Assembly (NCBI RefSeq): GCF_003352465.1 | Contig: NZ_CP031153.1 | Span: 4,488,001-4,552,000, forward strand | DNA length: 64,000 bases | From: Kordia sp. SMS9 | Lineage (GTDB): Bacteria > Bacteroidota > Bacteroidia > Flavobacteriales > Flavobacteriaceae | Reading direction: 5' to 3' | Shown here: positions 43,647 through 52,312 of the stretch, one piece after another | Layout of the letters: every line of letters begins with the position of its first letter | Numbering within the stretch: the stretch's first letter is position 1 | Notes under the pieces: generated by a model | What the model saw: the letters and a program-made list of their open reading frames with translations, nothing else | The model's database searches: none | What the model was told of the DNA's origin: nothing | Translations under genes and position numbers: made by a program

Positions 43647-44975
43647 ATGAAAAAAATACTCATCACACTTATCGGATTGTTTTTCTTGACAGCTCAAACT
43701 GTCGAAGCAAAACGGATGGAGACTACCGCAACCAATTCTTTATATATAAACAACACAGTTACCTTTGTTGAAAATGGAATTACGTTTTCAGTGTACAATG
43801 ATGGAGAGTTCGATTTTTTCATCAATCGTATACACCCAAACATCAACGCGAATGTAAATGTTGCAGGATTGCAAATTACGTTCAACTCAGGATTCAACTA
43901 CAATCCTTTTGTTCAGTATGATGATTATGGTGCCATTATTCAAGTAGAAAATACACCCATCTTTTACGATTATTACGGAAGAGTGTTTAGAATTGGAAAC
44001 ATCAATTTAAACTATGACAATTTTGGAAACTTAGTACAAGTTGGCGGATTGTTTTTATATTACGATTCCTTTGATCGCTTTTCACACACGAGAGGTTTTA
44101 TAAATCCTTTCAACCAAGGCTTCAGATATCCAGTATTCTATAATGATCTTTTCTTTCGTCCAGGAATTAATTTCTGCCTGGTGAGCGTAAATCCATATAG
44201 AAGATTCTACACACCAATTCGGTATACTTTCTGTAGTCCATATAGAAATAATTTCAGATTTAGATATGCAAGAGCTCGATTTGGACATATTTACCACAGT
44301 GCAGCTAGAATCAATACGAATCGAAGAGGCATTTATAGAAATGACCGAAGAGTTGCACGTAGAAATGATGCAGCCGTATACAATACACGAAGAACGGTAA
44401 CACGTACCACAAGAAATACACGTACCACGACGAGAAATGGAAACACACGTGCAACCACAAGAAACGGAAATACACGTTCCACAACAAGAAACGGAAATAC
44501 ACGTGCTACGACTAGAAACGGAAACACGCGTTCCACAACAAGAAACGGAAATACACGTGCCAACACACGTAACAATGTAAGAAGCAACACCAGAAATACG
44601 CGTGATAATTTGCAGTTAGGTGGCGTTCGTGCAAATAATAACAACAATACACGAATTGATCGTGGAAACACTAGAAACACCCGAAACAATAGTGTTCGTT
44701 CCAGTTCAACGAGAAATAATACGAGAGCTACACGCGGTAATACACGCTCCACGCGAGAAGTAAGAAGCACGCGAAGTACGCGAAACAACAATTCGGTACG
44801 AAACAATAGAAGTTCTAACAAAAGAACGATGACAAAGCCACAGCGAAGCAATTCTTCCAGAGCTACAAGATCAAACAGTCGTTCTTCAAACCGCAATTCA
44901 GCGTCACAACGTTCTAGTCGTTCACAAAAGAAAACAACGAACAGTAGACAAAGAAGTTCACGAAAAAGAAACTAA
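43647..44975 (+). CDS. exported Arg/Asn/Thr-rich repeat protein, paralogue 2
   Basis: This 442-residue protein has a signal peptide ending VEAK. Residues about 30-160 resemble paralogue 1 (TFVENGITFSVYNDGEFDFF; GRVFRIGNINLNYDNFGNLVQVGG). From about 225 the protein is low complexity and very basic: five 9-residue units TRNGNTRxT (about 263-307) and then Arg, Asn, Ser and Thr mixtures to the end (SRQRSSRKRN). Such a polycationic tail could bind polyanions (exopolysaccharide, LPS, DNA) or be a surface filament; no T9SS domain is visible. The two paralogues may arise from duplication, with later expansion of the tail. Confidence 0.78.
   Translation: MKKILITLIGLFFLTAQTVEAKRMETTATNSLYINNTVTFVENGITFSVYNDGEFDFFINRIHPNINANVNVAGLQITFNSGFNYNPFVQYDDYGAIIQVENTPIFYDYYGRVFRIGNINLNYDNFGNLVQVGGLFLYYDSFDRFSHTRGFINPFNQGFRYPVFYNDLFFRPGINFCLVSVNPYRRFYTPIRYTFCSPYRNNFRFRYARARFGHIYHSAARINTNRRGIYRNDRRVARRNDAAVYNTRRTVTRTTRNTRTTTRNGNTRATTRNGNTRSTTRNGNTRATTRNGNTRSTTRNGNTRANTRNNVRSNTRNTRDNLQLGGVRANNNNNTRIDRGNTRNTRNNSVRSSSTRNNTRATRGNTRSTREVRSTRSTRNNNSVRNNRSSNKRTMTKPQRSNSSRATRSNSRSSNRNSASQRSSRSQKKTTNSRQRSSRKRN
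44433..44567 (+). repeat. 27-base coding tandem repeat, 5 copies
   Basis: Units begin AGAAAyGGAAAyACrCGT at 44433, 44460, 44487, 44514 and 44541, a perfect 27-base period encoding the 9-residue unit. Copies 1 and 3, and copies 2 and 4, resemble each other in the last codons (Ala/Ser alternation), so a 54-base duplication is likely. Confidence 0.9.
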
Positions 44976-44997
44976 GACAGCGTTTCGCAACGATTCC

Positions 44998-45036
44998 AAA
45001 ACCTTACTTGATGTAAAAATTAAGTGAGGTTTTTTC
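44998..45036. terminator. bidirectional hairpin terminator
   Basis: AAAACCTTACTT pairs with AAGTGAGGTTTT (one G-T pair) and a T tract follows. It lies between the convergent Arg-rich gene (+) and glycosyltransferase gene (-). Confidence 0.88.
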
Positions 45037-45048
45037 TTTTAAACTTGT

Positions 45049-46332
45049 TTACAAACTGTACAAAACTTCCGCTAATTTCTTTGTTAACGCTTTGCGCGAA
45101 TATTGCTGTAATCCAATCGGTGAAGTGTGCAATTTTTGTTGCTGAAATGCTTCATAATACGCTAGGATTTGTGTTTTGAGTTTCGCTTTATCAGTATATA
45201 AAAAATACGTTCCTGTATTGGTCTCTTGAATGATCTTAGCGATATCTGCATCTTTAGGACCAATACCGATAATCGGTCGCTCCGCTGCCATATATTCAAA
45301 TAATTTTCCAGCAATAATTCCTTTGGTTTTTTCGGAATCAATTTCAATGACTAATAAAAGTTGTGAAGCACGTTGTAATTGCAAGGCTCTTTGATGCGAA
45401 ACGTAGCCAAAATACGTTGTATATACATCCAAACCAACGTCGCGAATGGCACGTTGAATACGCTCACTAATCACACCTGCAAACTGCAATTGAAAATCGT
45501 TGGCAAAATCTTCTCGCAATTGTATCAATTCTGATAACACTTCCCATAAAACTACAGGATTTCGCTCTGAAAGTAAAGATCCAATGTGCGATAAGGTAAA
45601 CTTTTCATCCATCGGAGTTGGCGAATATTTTTCTACATCATAACCGTTGGTAATGACTTCAATGGGTTGTTGTGTAAGTTTTGAAAATTCTTCTTTCGTA
45701 GTAAAACTTGTCGTTACGACTTGATCGGCAGTTTGCAACACTTCCGATTCTAGCGCCAAATGTTTTTGCTGCGATTTCTTCGTCAACCGTAACTTTTCAT
45801 GATAGCCAATACGTGTCCAAGGATCGCGGAAATCTGCCAACCATTTAATGTTCAATTGTTTTCTCAGGCGAAGTCCAATCAAATGCAAACTATGTGGCGG
45901 TCCTGTGGTAATCAGTGTTTCGATGTTGTGTTCTTTCAAATAGGTTTTCAAAAACTTTACCGAAGGTTTCACCCAAAATTTTCGTGCATCTGGAATAAAA
46001 AAGTTTCCGCGAATGTAGAGCAATACCTTTTCTACAAACGATTGTTTTTCTTTGGCAATGATTCCTTTACTGATCTTTTTTGTTTTCTTTTTTGAGAACA
46101 ATTGCGCAAACTCGTACGGTTCAAAAATAGGTTGTTTTATAATCGTAATATCCTTTGGAATATCCTCAGAAAAAGTTTCATCAATCATAGGATAGCTAGG
46201 ATTTTTCGGGATAAAAACAACAGGTTCTATATCAAAATCACGCAAATACTTTACAAATTTCAACCAGCGCTGCACGCCTGGTCCACCTGCTGGTGGCCAG
46301 TAATAGGTAACAATAAGAACTTTTTTTGCCAT
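45049..46332 (-). CDS. glycosyltransferase family 4-type protein
   Basis: This is a 427-residue protein. The N-terminal Rossmann half has VLIVTYYWPPAGGPGVQRWLKFVKYL, a classic glycosyltransferase-4 start, and TTGPPHSLHLIGLRL. The C-terminal half (GT-B) has FTLSHIGSLLSERNP and the nucleotide-sugar region GIIAGKLFEYMAAERPIIGIGPKDADI, with Glu in FEYMAAERP. It likely builds a surface polysaccharide or glycoprotein glycan in the cytoplasm. It is 22 bases downstream of the YfhO gene on the same strand, so the two are probably co-transcribed. Confidence 0.9.
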   Translation of the reverse strand: MAKKVLIVTYYWPPAGGPGVQRWLKFVKYLRDFDIEPVVFIPKNPSYPMIDETFSEDIPKDITIIKQPIFEPYEFAQLFSKKKTKKISKGIIAKEKQSFVEKVLLYIRGNFFIPDARKFWVKPSVKFLKTYLKEHNIETLITTGPPHSLHLIGLRLRKQLNIKWLADFRDPWTRIGYHEKLRLTKKSQQKHLALESEVLQTADQVVTTSFTTKEEFSKLTQQPIEVITNGYDVEKYSPTPMDEKFTLSHIGSLLSERNPVVLWEVLSELIQLREDFANDFQLQFAGVISERIQRAIRDVGLDVYTTYFGYVSHQRALQLQRASQLLLVIEIDSEKTKGIIAGKLFEYMAAERPIIGIGPKDADIAKIIQETNTGTYFLYTDKAKLKTQILAYYEAFQQQKLHTSPIGLQQYSRKALTKKLAEVLYSL

Positions 46333-46354
46333 AATTTCAGGGGAATTATGAGAG

Positions 46355-48859
46355 TTATGCTTTTGCTACTTTCTTCTTATACACGAACTCATAATAGATT
46401 CCGCCCAGGATTAATAAAAATAGTAAGATGCTACTTGTTAGCGAAACTGTGATTCCTTTCTCTACGATTGTAGGTTCAAACTTAAATTCGACGGTATGTT
46501 TCCCAGCGGGAACTTCCAAACCGCGCAACACGTAATTTACACGATAATGTGGCACTAATTCGCCGTCAATGTAAGCATTCCAGCCATACGGATAATGAAT
46601 TTCTGAAAATACGGCAAATCCGTTTTCTGAATTTTCGGAAACATATTTTAAATTGTCTGGTTTGTAATTTACCAATTCGATATTGGCTAAAGAATCTTTT
46701 CCATACGTGTCGCTAATTTTTCCTTCTATTTCTTGTTCCTTACGGAAAACAACTTCACTTCTAGTATCCAGTCCGTACAATGACAACATTTCGTCGTCAG
46801 CAGTTTCTACAAAATTCACTTTGTTAATAAACCATGCATTTCCGTTTGGATATGGATTTCGAAGCGCTATGGCTCCTGCGCCAGCCTGATCTTGTTCACC
46901 TTCCAAATCTTTGATGATATACTTTACATTCAACATATTGATAATGTTGATGTTTCGCTCGTTGACTTCAAATTTTCGTTCGTAATCTAAGTAAAAATCA
47001 TATAACTCTTGAAATTGTCTTGGCTTTGCTGCATGATATCCGCCAAGTGTATTGTGAAAGAATGCTGTACGTCCATTTGCTAGTCGCAATCTAGGCTCAA
47101 AAACACGGTAATGCCCTTTATCTTGCAAAATTTGCTTGTCAACTTCAAGCGTTTTATATGGATATTCAAACTGTGCTTTGCTTACAAACTCTTCTGTATT
47201 AACATATCTTCTAGCAACAGAAATCAAATCAAATAACAGTAATCCCGCAATAATTAGAATAACGATATTTTCTTTGAATTTTCTTTTCAAAAATGCAATT
47301 AAAACACCCGCAGTTAATACAATTAAAATAATAGCACGATACCCATCTTTAGCTAACATTGCGGCTCTGTCTTCTTTGATAATATCCAAAAACTCAGCTC
47401 CTAAAATTGTTTGAGAATATTGATATCTGTAATAGTCATCATTAACACTATTAAATTCAAATAAAGAGGATTTAAAAGCAATCAAACTTAATACTACAAC
47501 CACAAAACCTGCGGTACAATAATAAATAAGCTTTTCGGTTGGTTTTTGCTCGTTCTCCAGTGTTTCCTTTCTGAATAAATAGGCTAAAGTTAAAATTCCC
47601 AAAATAGGAATACACAACTCCAAAATAACTTGCATGGATGAAACTGCTCTAAACTTACTGTACAACGGAAAATAATCAATCATGAAGTCCGTAAGGAAAC
47701 TGAGATTTTTACCCCAAGACAACAATAAAGACAGTAAAATTCCGCCTACAAGCCACCATTTTGCTTTTCTTTTGACTAAAAATAATCCTAAAAATGCCAA
47801 GAAAAAAATTACAGCTCCTACGTAGGCTGGCGCAGCAATAATAGGCTGGTCGCCCCAATATCCTGGAAGATACCTTACAAATTCTCGCGCCTGTCCAGGA
47901 GGTATGCCTTTCTGAAGTGCGTATGTATATGCTTTGGAGTCTGTTCCAAAATCTTCCGTATTTCCACCACCCATAAAGCGCGGCATCAACAGGTTGAAGG
48001 TTTCCATTTTCCCGTAACTATATTCGGTAATATATTCTTTGGAAAGTCCTTTGCGTTCTTTTTTAGTTCCGTCAGGTTTAATCGTCAATTCACTTTCGCC
48101 ACGAATACTCCAATCTGCATATTCTTTGGTAGTTAGCAAATTTGTACTATTGACACCAATACTTAACAATACAGCAACGATTAGCAATCCAACAGCTTTA
48201 AAAAAGTGTGGTAATTCTTTCTTTTTGTAGAAATCTATACAGTATACAATTCCTAAAACAGCTACCAACAGCATTAAATAGTACGTCATCTGTGGATGCG
48301 CCGTCATGATTTCTAAGGACATGGCGACCGCCGTCAGTAAAAATCCCCAAATATATTTCCGCTGAAAAGCGAGTAAAATTCCAGAAAGTACTAATGGAAA
48401 ATAGGCAATGGCGTGTGCTTTGGCGTTGTGACCAACGCCGAGAATAATGATAAAATACGTGGAAAAACCGAAAGCAATGGCGCCCAAAATAGACAATCGC
48501 CAATCAACTTTCATGATGAGTAACAGTATATAAATACTAAAGAAATATAGAAATAAATAATCTGCTGGACGCGGTAAAAATCGGATGGTTCTATCCAATG
48601 TTTTTATGTATGAATGTGGATAGCGCGCTCCTAACAAATAGGTTGGCATTCCGCCATATGCATTGTCTGTCCAATACAATTCTTCGCCTGTTTTTTCGCG
48701 GTAATCATTCTGTTTTTTTGCCATGCCAGCATACTGAATGATATCCTGTTGTTGCATTTTTTTTCCTTGAACTACAGGATAAAAATAGGCTAATGACATT
48801 CCTATGAATAGCAGTATTGCTATGACATGTGGGATAAATTTTTTGATATCTAAATTCAC
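46355..48859 (-). CDS. YfhO family membrane protein (GT-C-like)
   Basis: This is an 834-residue protein with about 12-13 membrane helices: one at the N-terminus (VIAILLFIGMSLAYFYPVV), a series up to about residue 560, and one at the C-terminus (VSLTSSILLFLLILGGIYYEF). Motifs near the start (YWTDNAYGGMPTY) and the long C-terminal extracytoplasmic region (GWNAYIDGELVPHYRVNYVLRG) are typical of YfhO proteins, putative lipid-linked glycosyltransferases that decorate cell-envelope polymers. It pairs with the glycosyltransferase gene directly downstream. Confidence 0.92.
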   Translation of the reverse strand: MNLDIKKFIPHVIAILLFIGMSLAYFYPVVQGKKMQQQDIIQYAGMAKKQNDYREKTGEELYWTDNAYGGMPTYLLGARYPHSYIKTLDRTIRFLPRPADYLFLYFFSIYILLLIMKVDWRLSILGAIAFGFSTYFIIILGVGHNAKAHAIAYFPLVLSGILLAFQRKYIWGFLLTAVAMSLEIMTAHPQMTYYLMLLVAVLGIVYCIDFYKKKELPHFFKAVGLLIVAVLLSIGVNSTNLLTTKEYADWSIRGESELTIKPDGTKKERKGLSKEYITEYSYGKMETFNLLMPRFMGGGNTEDFGTDSKAYTYALQKGIPPGQAREFVRYLPGYWGDQPIIAAPAYVGAVIFFLAFLGLFLVKRKAKWWLVGGILLSLLLSWGKNLSFLTDFMIDYFPLYSKFRAVSSMQVILELCIPILGILTLAYLFRKETLENEQKPTEKLIYYCTAGFVVVVLSLIAFKSSLFEFNSVNDDYYRYQYSQTILGAEFLDIIKEDRAAMLAKDGYRAIILIVLTAGVLIAFLKRKFKENIVILIIAGLLLFDLISVARRYVNTEEFVSKAQFEYPYKTLEVDKQILQDKGHYRVFEPRLRLANGRTAFFHNTLGGYHAAKPRQFQELYDFYLDYERKFEVNERNINIINMLNVKYIIKDLEGEQDQAGAGAIALRNPYPNGNAWFINKVNFVETADDEMLSLYGLDTRSEVVFRKEQEIEGKISDTYGKDSLANIELVNYKPDNLKYVSENSENGFAVFSEIHYPYGWNAYIDGELVPHYRVNYVLRGLEVPAGKHTVEFKFEPTIVEKGITVSLTSSILLFLLILGGIYYEFVYKKKVAKA

Positions 48860-48948
48860 TTGGTGTAATTTTTAAGCGTGTACAGATGGAAAGCAATATA
48901 CTAAAACCTTTTGGGAACGATTTTTTTAAGGTGTAATTCGTAAATTAA

Positions 48949-49212
48949 TTAATCTACTTCTTCAAAATCTATATATTCTCCGACGTCTTTTGATGGCTTT
49001 CTATTCGGCATTTTATCAATAGTAGTTTCTCCTTCTTTGGTGCGTTGCTGTTGTTGATTTCTAGCTTGTTGTTTGTATTGTTCTGAAAAACGCTTTTCCG
49101 CTTTCTTGGCAACATAGCGAACCATATAAGGCGCAAATAATCTTCCCAATATGCGGAGTGCATACATGACTAAAATTATGATTGCTACTGTTCGTAATAA
49201 ATTTATCAACAT
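48949..49212 (-). CDS. DUF4834 family small membrane protein
   Basis: This 87-residue protein has one N-terminal membrane helix (LLRTVAIIILVMYALRILGRLFAPYM) followed by a charged, Gln-rich tail (QQQQRTKEGETTIDKMPNR) ending VGEYIDFEEVD. The pattern fits DUF4834, found in Bacteroidetes with no known function. It lies 89 bases upstream of the YfhO gene on the same strand. Confidence 0.85.
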   Translation of the reverse strand: MLINLLRTVAIIILVMYALRILGRLFAPYMVRYVAKKAEKRFSEQYKQQARNQQQQRTKEGETTIDKMPNRKPSKDVGEYIDFEEVD

Positions 49213-49418
49213 ATTTCTATAAACCTATATTTTTTCAAAAATACAATTTATGCAGATTTATTATCGTTTTTACTAGATAAAAAACTATAATTTTATGTAG
49301 TTTTGGCTTAACCTGTTAAAATTTTAAGAAAAATACGCGTCGCTCCGTTTCTATTTAGCGAGTGCCTAATTTTGACAACTATTTTCTTAAACATTTTTAA
49401 ACAACTTATTACTGATAT

Positions 49419-50411
49419 ATGAAACGAACATCTTTCTTAGCAATTTTTGGTTTTTTATTTTTCTCAACTGCTGTATTTGCACAATATACAGATGTGATCA
49501 ATTCCAATCGACCTGGCGCTTCTGTTGGTGCTTATGCTGTTGGTAAAAATGTATTACAGTTTGAAACTGGTATGTTTGTAGATTTTCAAGAACATAAAAA
49601 ACTCAATACTCAAGTAGATGCGTTTGGACTTGATTTTGCGCTTCGTTACGGTTTGTTTAAAGAACAATTGGAATTACGCTGGGAAGGTGCCTATCAGTTT
49701 GATACCTTTACGAGCAATACCACAAGTCCCGCTTTTGAATTTAATAGAAATGGTTTTTTAACACATACCATTGGTGCGCATTATATGCTTTATGATCCGT
49801 ATTTAAAGTCCGAATTGGAAGAACCAAATTTATACAGTTGGAAAGCCAACAATTCCTTCCGATGGAAAGATTTAATTCCTGCTATTGGGATATATGCAGG
49901 TGCAAATTTTGTATTTTCAGACAATCCTTATTTTCCAGTGACGGAACCTTCTATAAGTCCAAAAGTAACCATCGCTACACAAAGTCACTTTGCAGGTCGC
50001 TGGGTATTTGTATCTAATATTACGTACGATCGTATTACTTCCGATTCTAAAGAATTGAGCTATATTTTGACCTTGACACATGCATTTGACAATCCAAAAT
50101 GGTCTGCGTTTGTAGAGCATCAAGGAATTGACAGCGATCAATATGCAGATGCCCTTTTTAGAGCTGGTGGCGCATATTTATTAGGAGATGATTTTCAGTT
50201 AGACGCCTACATTGGTGCTGGTGTGAAAAATACGCCGACACGAATTTTTGCAGGTTTGGGACTTTCGTACCGAATTGACATGTGGCATGAAGATGAGCTG
50301 ATTCCGATTGATGAACAAGATCCAAAAGAGGAAGAACTAAAAAATAAGAAGAAAAAAGATAAAGAAGAAAATGACGACGACGATAACGACGACGACGGTA
50401 ACGAAAACTAA
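49419..50411 (+). CDS. outer-membrane transporter-like beta-barrel protein
   Basis: This 330-residue protein has a signal peptide ending VFAQ. The opening INSNRPGASVGAYAVGKNVLQFETG is typical of the MetA/phenol-degradation-like outer-membrane transporter family, followed by alternating strands to about residue 290 (RIFAGLGLSYRIDMWH). After the barrel comes a highly charged tail: Lys/Glu, then an Asp-rich end (DDDDNDDDGNEN). The barrel would sit in the outer membrane; the acidic tail is unusual and could bind divalent cations. It is followed 28 bases later by the GNAT gene. Confidence 0.82.
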   Translation: MKRTSFLAIFGFLFFSTAVFAQYTDVINSNRPGASVGAYAVGKNVLQFETGMFVDFQEHKKLNTQVDAFGLDFALRYGLFKEQLELRWEGAYQFDTFTSNTTSPAFEFNRNGFLTHTIGAHYMLYDPYLKSELEEPNLYSWKANNSFRWKDLIPAIGIYAGANFVFSDNPYFPVTEPSISPKVTIATQSHFAGRWVFVSNITYDRITSDSKELSYILTLTHAFDNPKWSAFVEHQGIDSDQYADALFRAGGAYLLGDDFQLDAYIGAGVKNTPTRIFAGLGLSYRIDMWHEDELIPIDEQDPKEEELKNKKKKDKEENDDDDNDDDGNEN

Positions 50412-50439
50412 TCTTTTTACCAACCAAATTTCCTAGTTA

Positions 50440-51558
50440 ATGATTGACGTTCGAGAAGTAACCAATAAAAAAGAATTAAAAGCCTTTGTAAAATTTCCGT
50501 TCAGCATTTACAAAGATTCTCCATATTGGGTTCCACCAATTATCAAAGACGAATTAGAAACGTTCAATAAAGATAAAAATCCCGCTTTTTTAGATGCAGA
50601 TGCACAGTTTTTCTTAGCGTATAAAGATGGGAAAATTGTTGGTCGTGTAGCAGCTATTGTCAATTGGATTGAAGTGAAAGAACAAAAATTGTCCAAAATG
50701 CGTTTTGGCTGGTTTGATATGATTGACGATTTGGAAGTTTCAAAAGCATTGTTGGAGAAAGTAGCTGAAATTGGTCGTTCACACAAGTTAGAATATATGG
50801 AAGGTCCGGTAGGATTTTCAAATTTAGATAAAGTAGGTGTCTTAACGGAAGGTTTTGATCATATTGGCACCATGATTACTTGGTACAATCATCCGTATTA
50901 TGAAAAACACTTGATTCATCACGGATTGGTAAAAGAAAAAGAATATTTAGAAAATAAGTTTCCTTTTGAAAATGTAAAACCTAAGTATTTTGAGCGTGTT
51001 CAAAATTTGATCAAAAAGCGCTATCAACTGCGTCCGCTCAACTTTACAAAGACGAAAGACATTATGCCGTATGTGGATGAAATGTTTGATTTATTCAACG
51101 CTTCGTATGCGTCTTTGGCATCTTTTGTGCCTATCAATGACATTCAAAAGGAATATTTTAGAAATAGATATATCGGATTTATCAATCCTGAATTTATAAA
51201 GTTTGTGGTTGATAAAGATGACAAATTAGTCGCGTTTGCGATTGTGATGCCCTCTTTCGCTAGAGCATTACAAAAAACAAAAGGCAAGTTATTCCCTTTC
51301 GGGATTTTTCACATGTTGAAAGCTCGAAAAAAGCCAGAAAACATCACGTTTTACCTAATTGGCGTGCATCCGGAATATCAAAACAAAGGATTGACCGCGA
51401 TTATCTTCATGGAATACTACCTTACTTTTACCGAAAAGAACATACAGGAATGCATTAGAACACCCGAATTGATTGAAAACACTGCAATTCATCAACTTTG
51501 GAAACACTTTGATCCTGTAACGCATAAACGACGTAAGACGTATAAAAAAAATCTTTAG
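50440..51558 (+). CDS. GNAT-like N-acetyltransferase domain protein
   Basis: This is a 372-residue cytoplasmic protein. The N-terminal half has FPFSIYKDSPYWVPPIIKDE and AYKDGKIVGRVAAIVN; the C-terminal half has YLIGVHPEYQNKGLTAIIFM, the acetyl-CoA pyrophosphate-binding region of GNAT enzymes (V-x-P-x-Y-Q-x-K-G), and HQLWKHFDPVTHKRRKTYKK at the end. Family members of this length in Bacteroidetes are uncharacterised. The last codon and stop (CTT TAG) begin a TTAG-word-rich repeat region. Confidence 0.85.
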   Translation: MIDVREVTNKKELKAFVKFPFSIYKDSPYWVPPIIKDELETFNKDKNPAFLDADAQFFLAYKDGKIVGRVAAIVNWIEVKEQKLSKMRFGWFDMIDDLEVSKALLEKVAEIGRSHKLEYMEGPVGFSNLDKVGVLTEGFDHIGTMITWYNHPYYEKHLIHHGLVKEKEYLENKFPFENVKPKYFERVQNLIKKRYQLRPLNFTKTKDIMPYVDEMFDLFNASYASLASFVPINDIQKEYFRNRYIGFINPEFIKFVVDKDDKLVAFAIVMPSFARALQKTKGKLFPFGIFHMLKARKKPENITFYLIGVHPEYQNKGLTAIIFMEYYLTFTEKNIQECIRTPELIENTAIHQLWKHFDPVTHKRRKTYKKNL

Positions 51559-51614
51559 ATTTTTTTAGATGTTAGACCGCTTCACTTCGGCTTCGCTCAG
51601 TGTAAACGCTTTTT

Positions 51615-51663
51615 GGCTCTTGGCTCTTGGCTCTTGGCTCTTGGCTCTTGGCTCTTGGCTCTT
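51615..51663. repeat. heptanucleotide tandem repeat, GGCTCTT x 7
   Basis: There are seven perfect copies of GGCTCTT, about 57 bases after the GNAT stop codon. A cACTTCGGCTTCGCTCAGTGT word precedes it at 51583-51607. Confidence 0.95.
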
Positions 51664-51688
51664 AAAAAGAATGTTTTTAATGTTAAAT

Positions 51689-52250
51689 GTTAGATTTTAA
51701 ATGTTGAATGACTCCGTTCTAACAAACTTCTGTACTTCGATTCTCAAATCGTCACTTCGAGTGAATTTGTGCAATAAATTTGTATCGAAAAGTACTCTAA
51801 AACTAAATTACTTGTTAGCTCAAAATACTTTCATATTCAGAATATGATATTCAAAAATCACAGACTGTTATAGGTTCTTAGATGTTAGACCGCTATTAGA
51901 TGTTAGATCGCGCTTTGCGCTGTTAGATTTTAAATGTTGAATGACTCCGTTCTAACAAACTCCTGTACTTCGATTTTCAAATCGTCACTTCGAGTGAATT
52001 TGTGCAACAAATTTGTATCGAAAAGTACTCTAAAACTAAATTACTTGTTAGCACAAAATACTTTCATATTCAGAATATAATCTTCAAAAATCACAGACTG
52101 TTATAGGTTCTTAGATGTTAGATCGTGCTTTGCGCTGTTAGATTTTAAATGTTGAATGACTCCGTTCTAACAAACTCCTGTACTTCGATTTTCAAATCGT
52201 CACTTCGAGTGAATTTGTGCAACAAATTTGTATCGAGAAGTACTTTGAAA
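51689..52250. repeat. tandem triplication of a 215-233 base unit
   Basis: The unit starts GTTAGATTTTAAATGTTGAA at 51689, 51922 and 52137 (offsets of 233 and 215). The first unit carries an extra 18 bases, a partial duplication of its own TTAGATGTTAGA end. The third is truncated near 52250. Copies 2 and 3 differ at only a few positions. Each contains GTCACTTCGAGTGAATTT and TTTGTATCGArAAGTACT words also found in the 35.4-35.7 kb mosaic. No ORF or CRISPR-like structure is present in this 754-base gap. Confidence 0.92.
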
Positions 52251-52312
52251 CTGAACTTTTAGTGCTTCAAAACACTTTTACATTTAAAATTCAGCATTTA
52301 ACATTTATAATT

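Noticed and set aside
44333..44896. 187-codon minus-strand frame opposite the Arg-rich protein gene
   Set aside because: It is a by-product of the low-complexity Arg/Asn/Thr codons on the plus strand; the product is only Leu/Val/Phe/Arg strings and lacks a start context.
51689..52250. CRISPR array
   Set aside because: The units are 215-233 bases and directly contiguous, with no short palindromic repeats and unique spacers, and no cas genes nearby.
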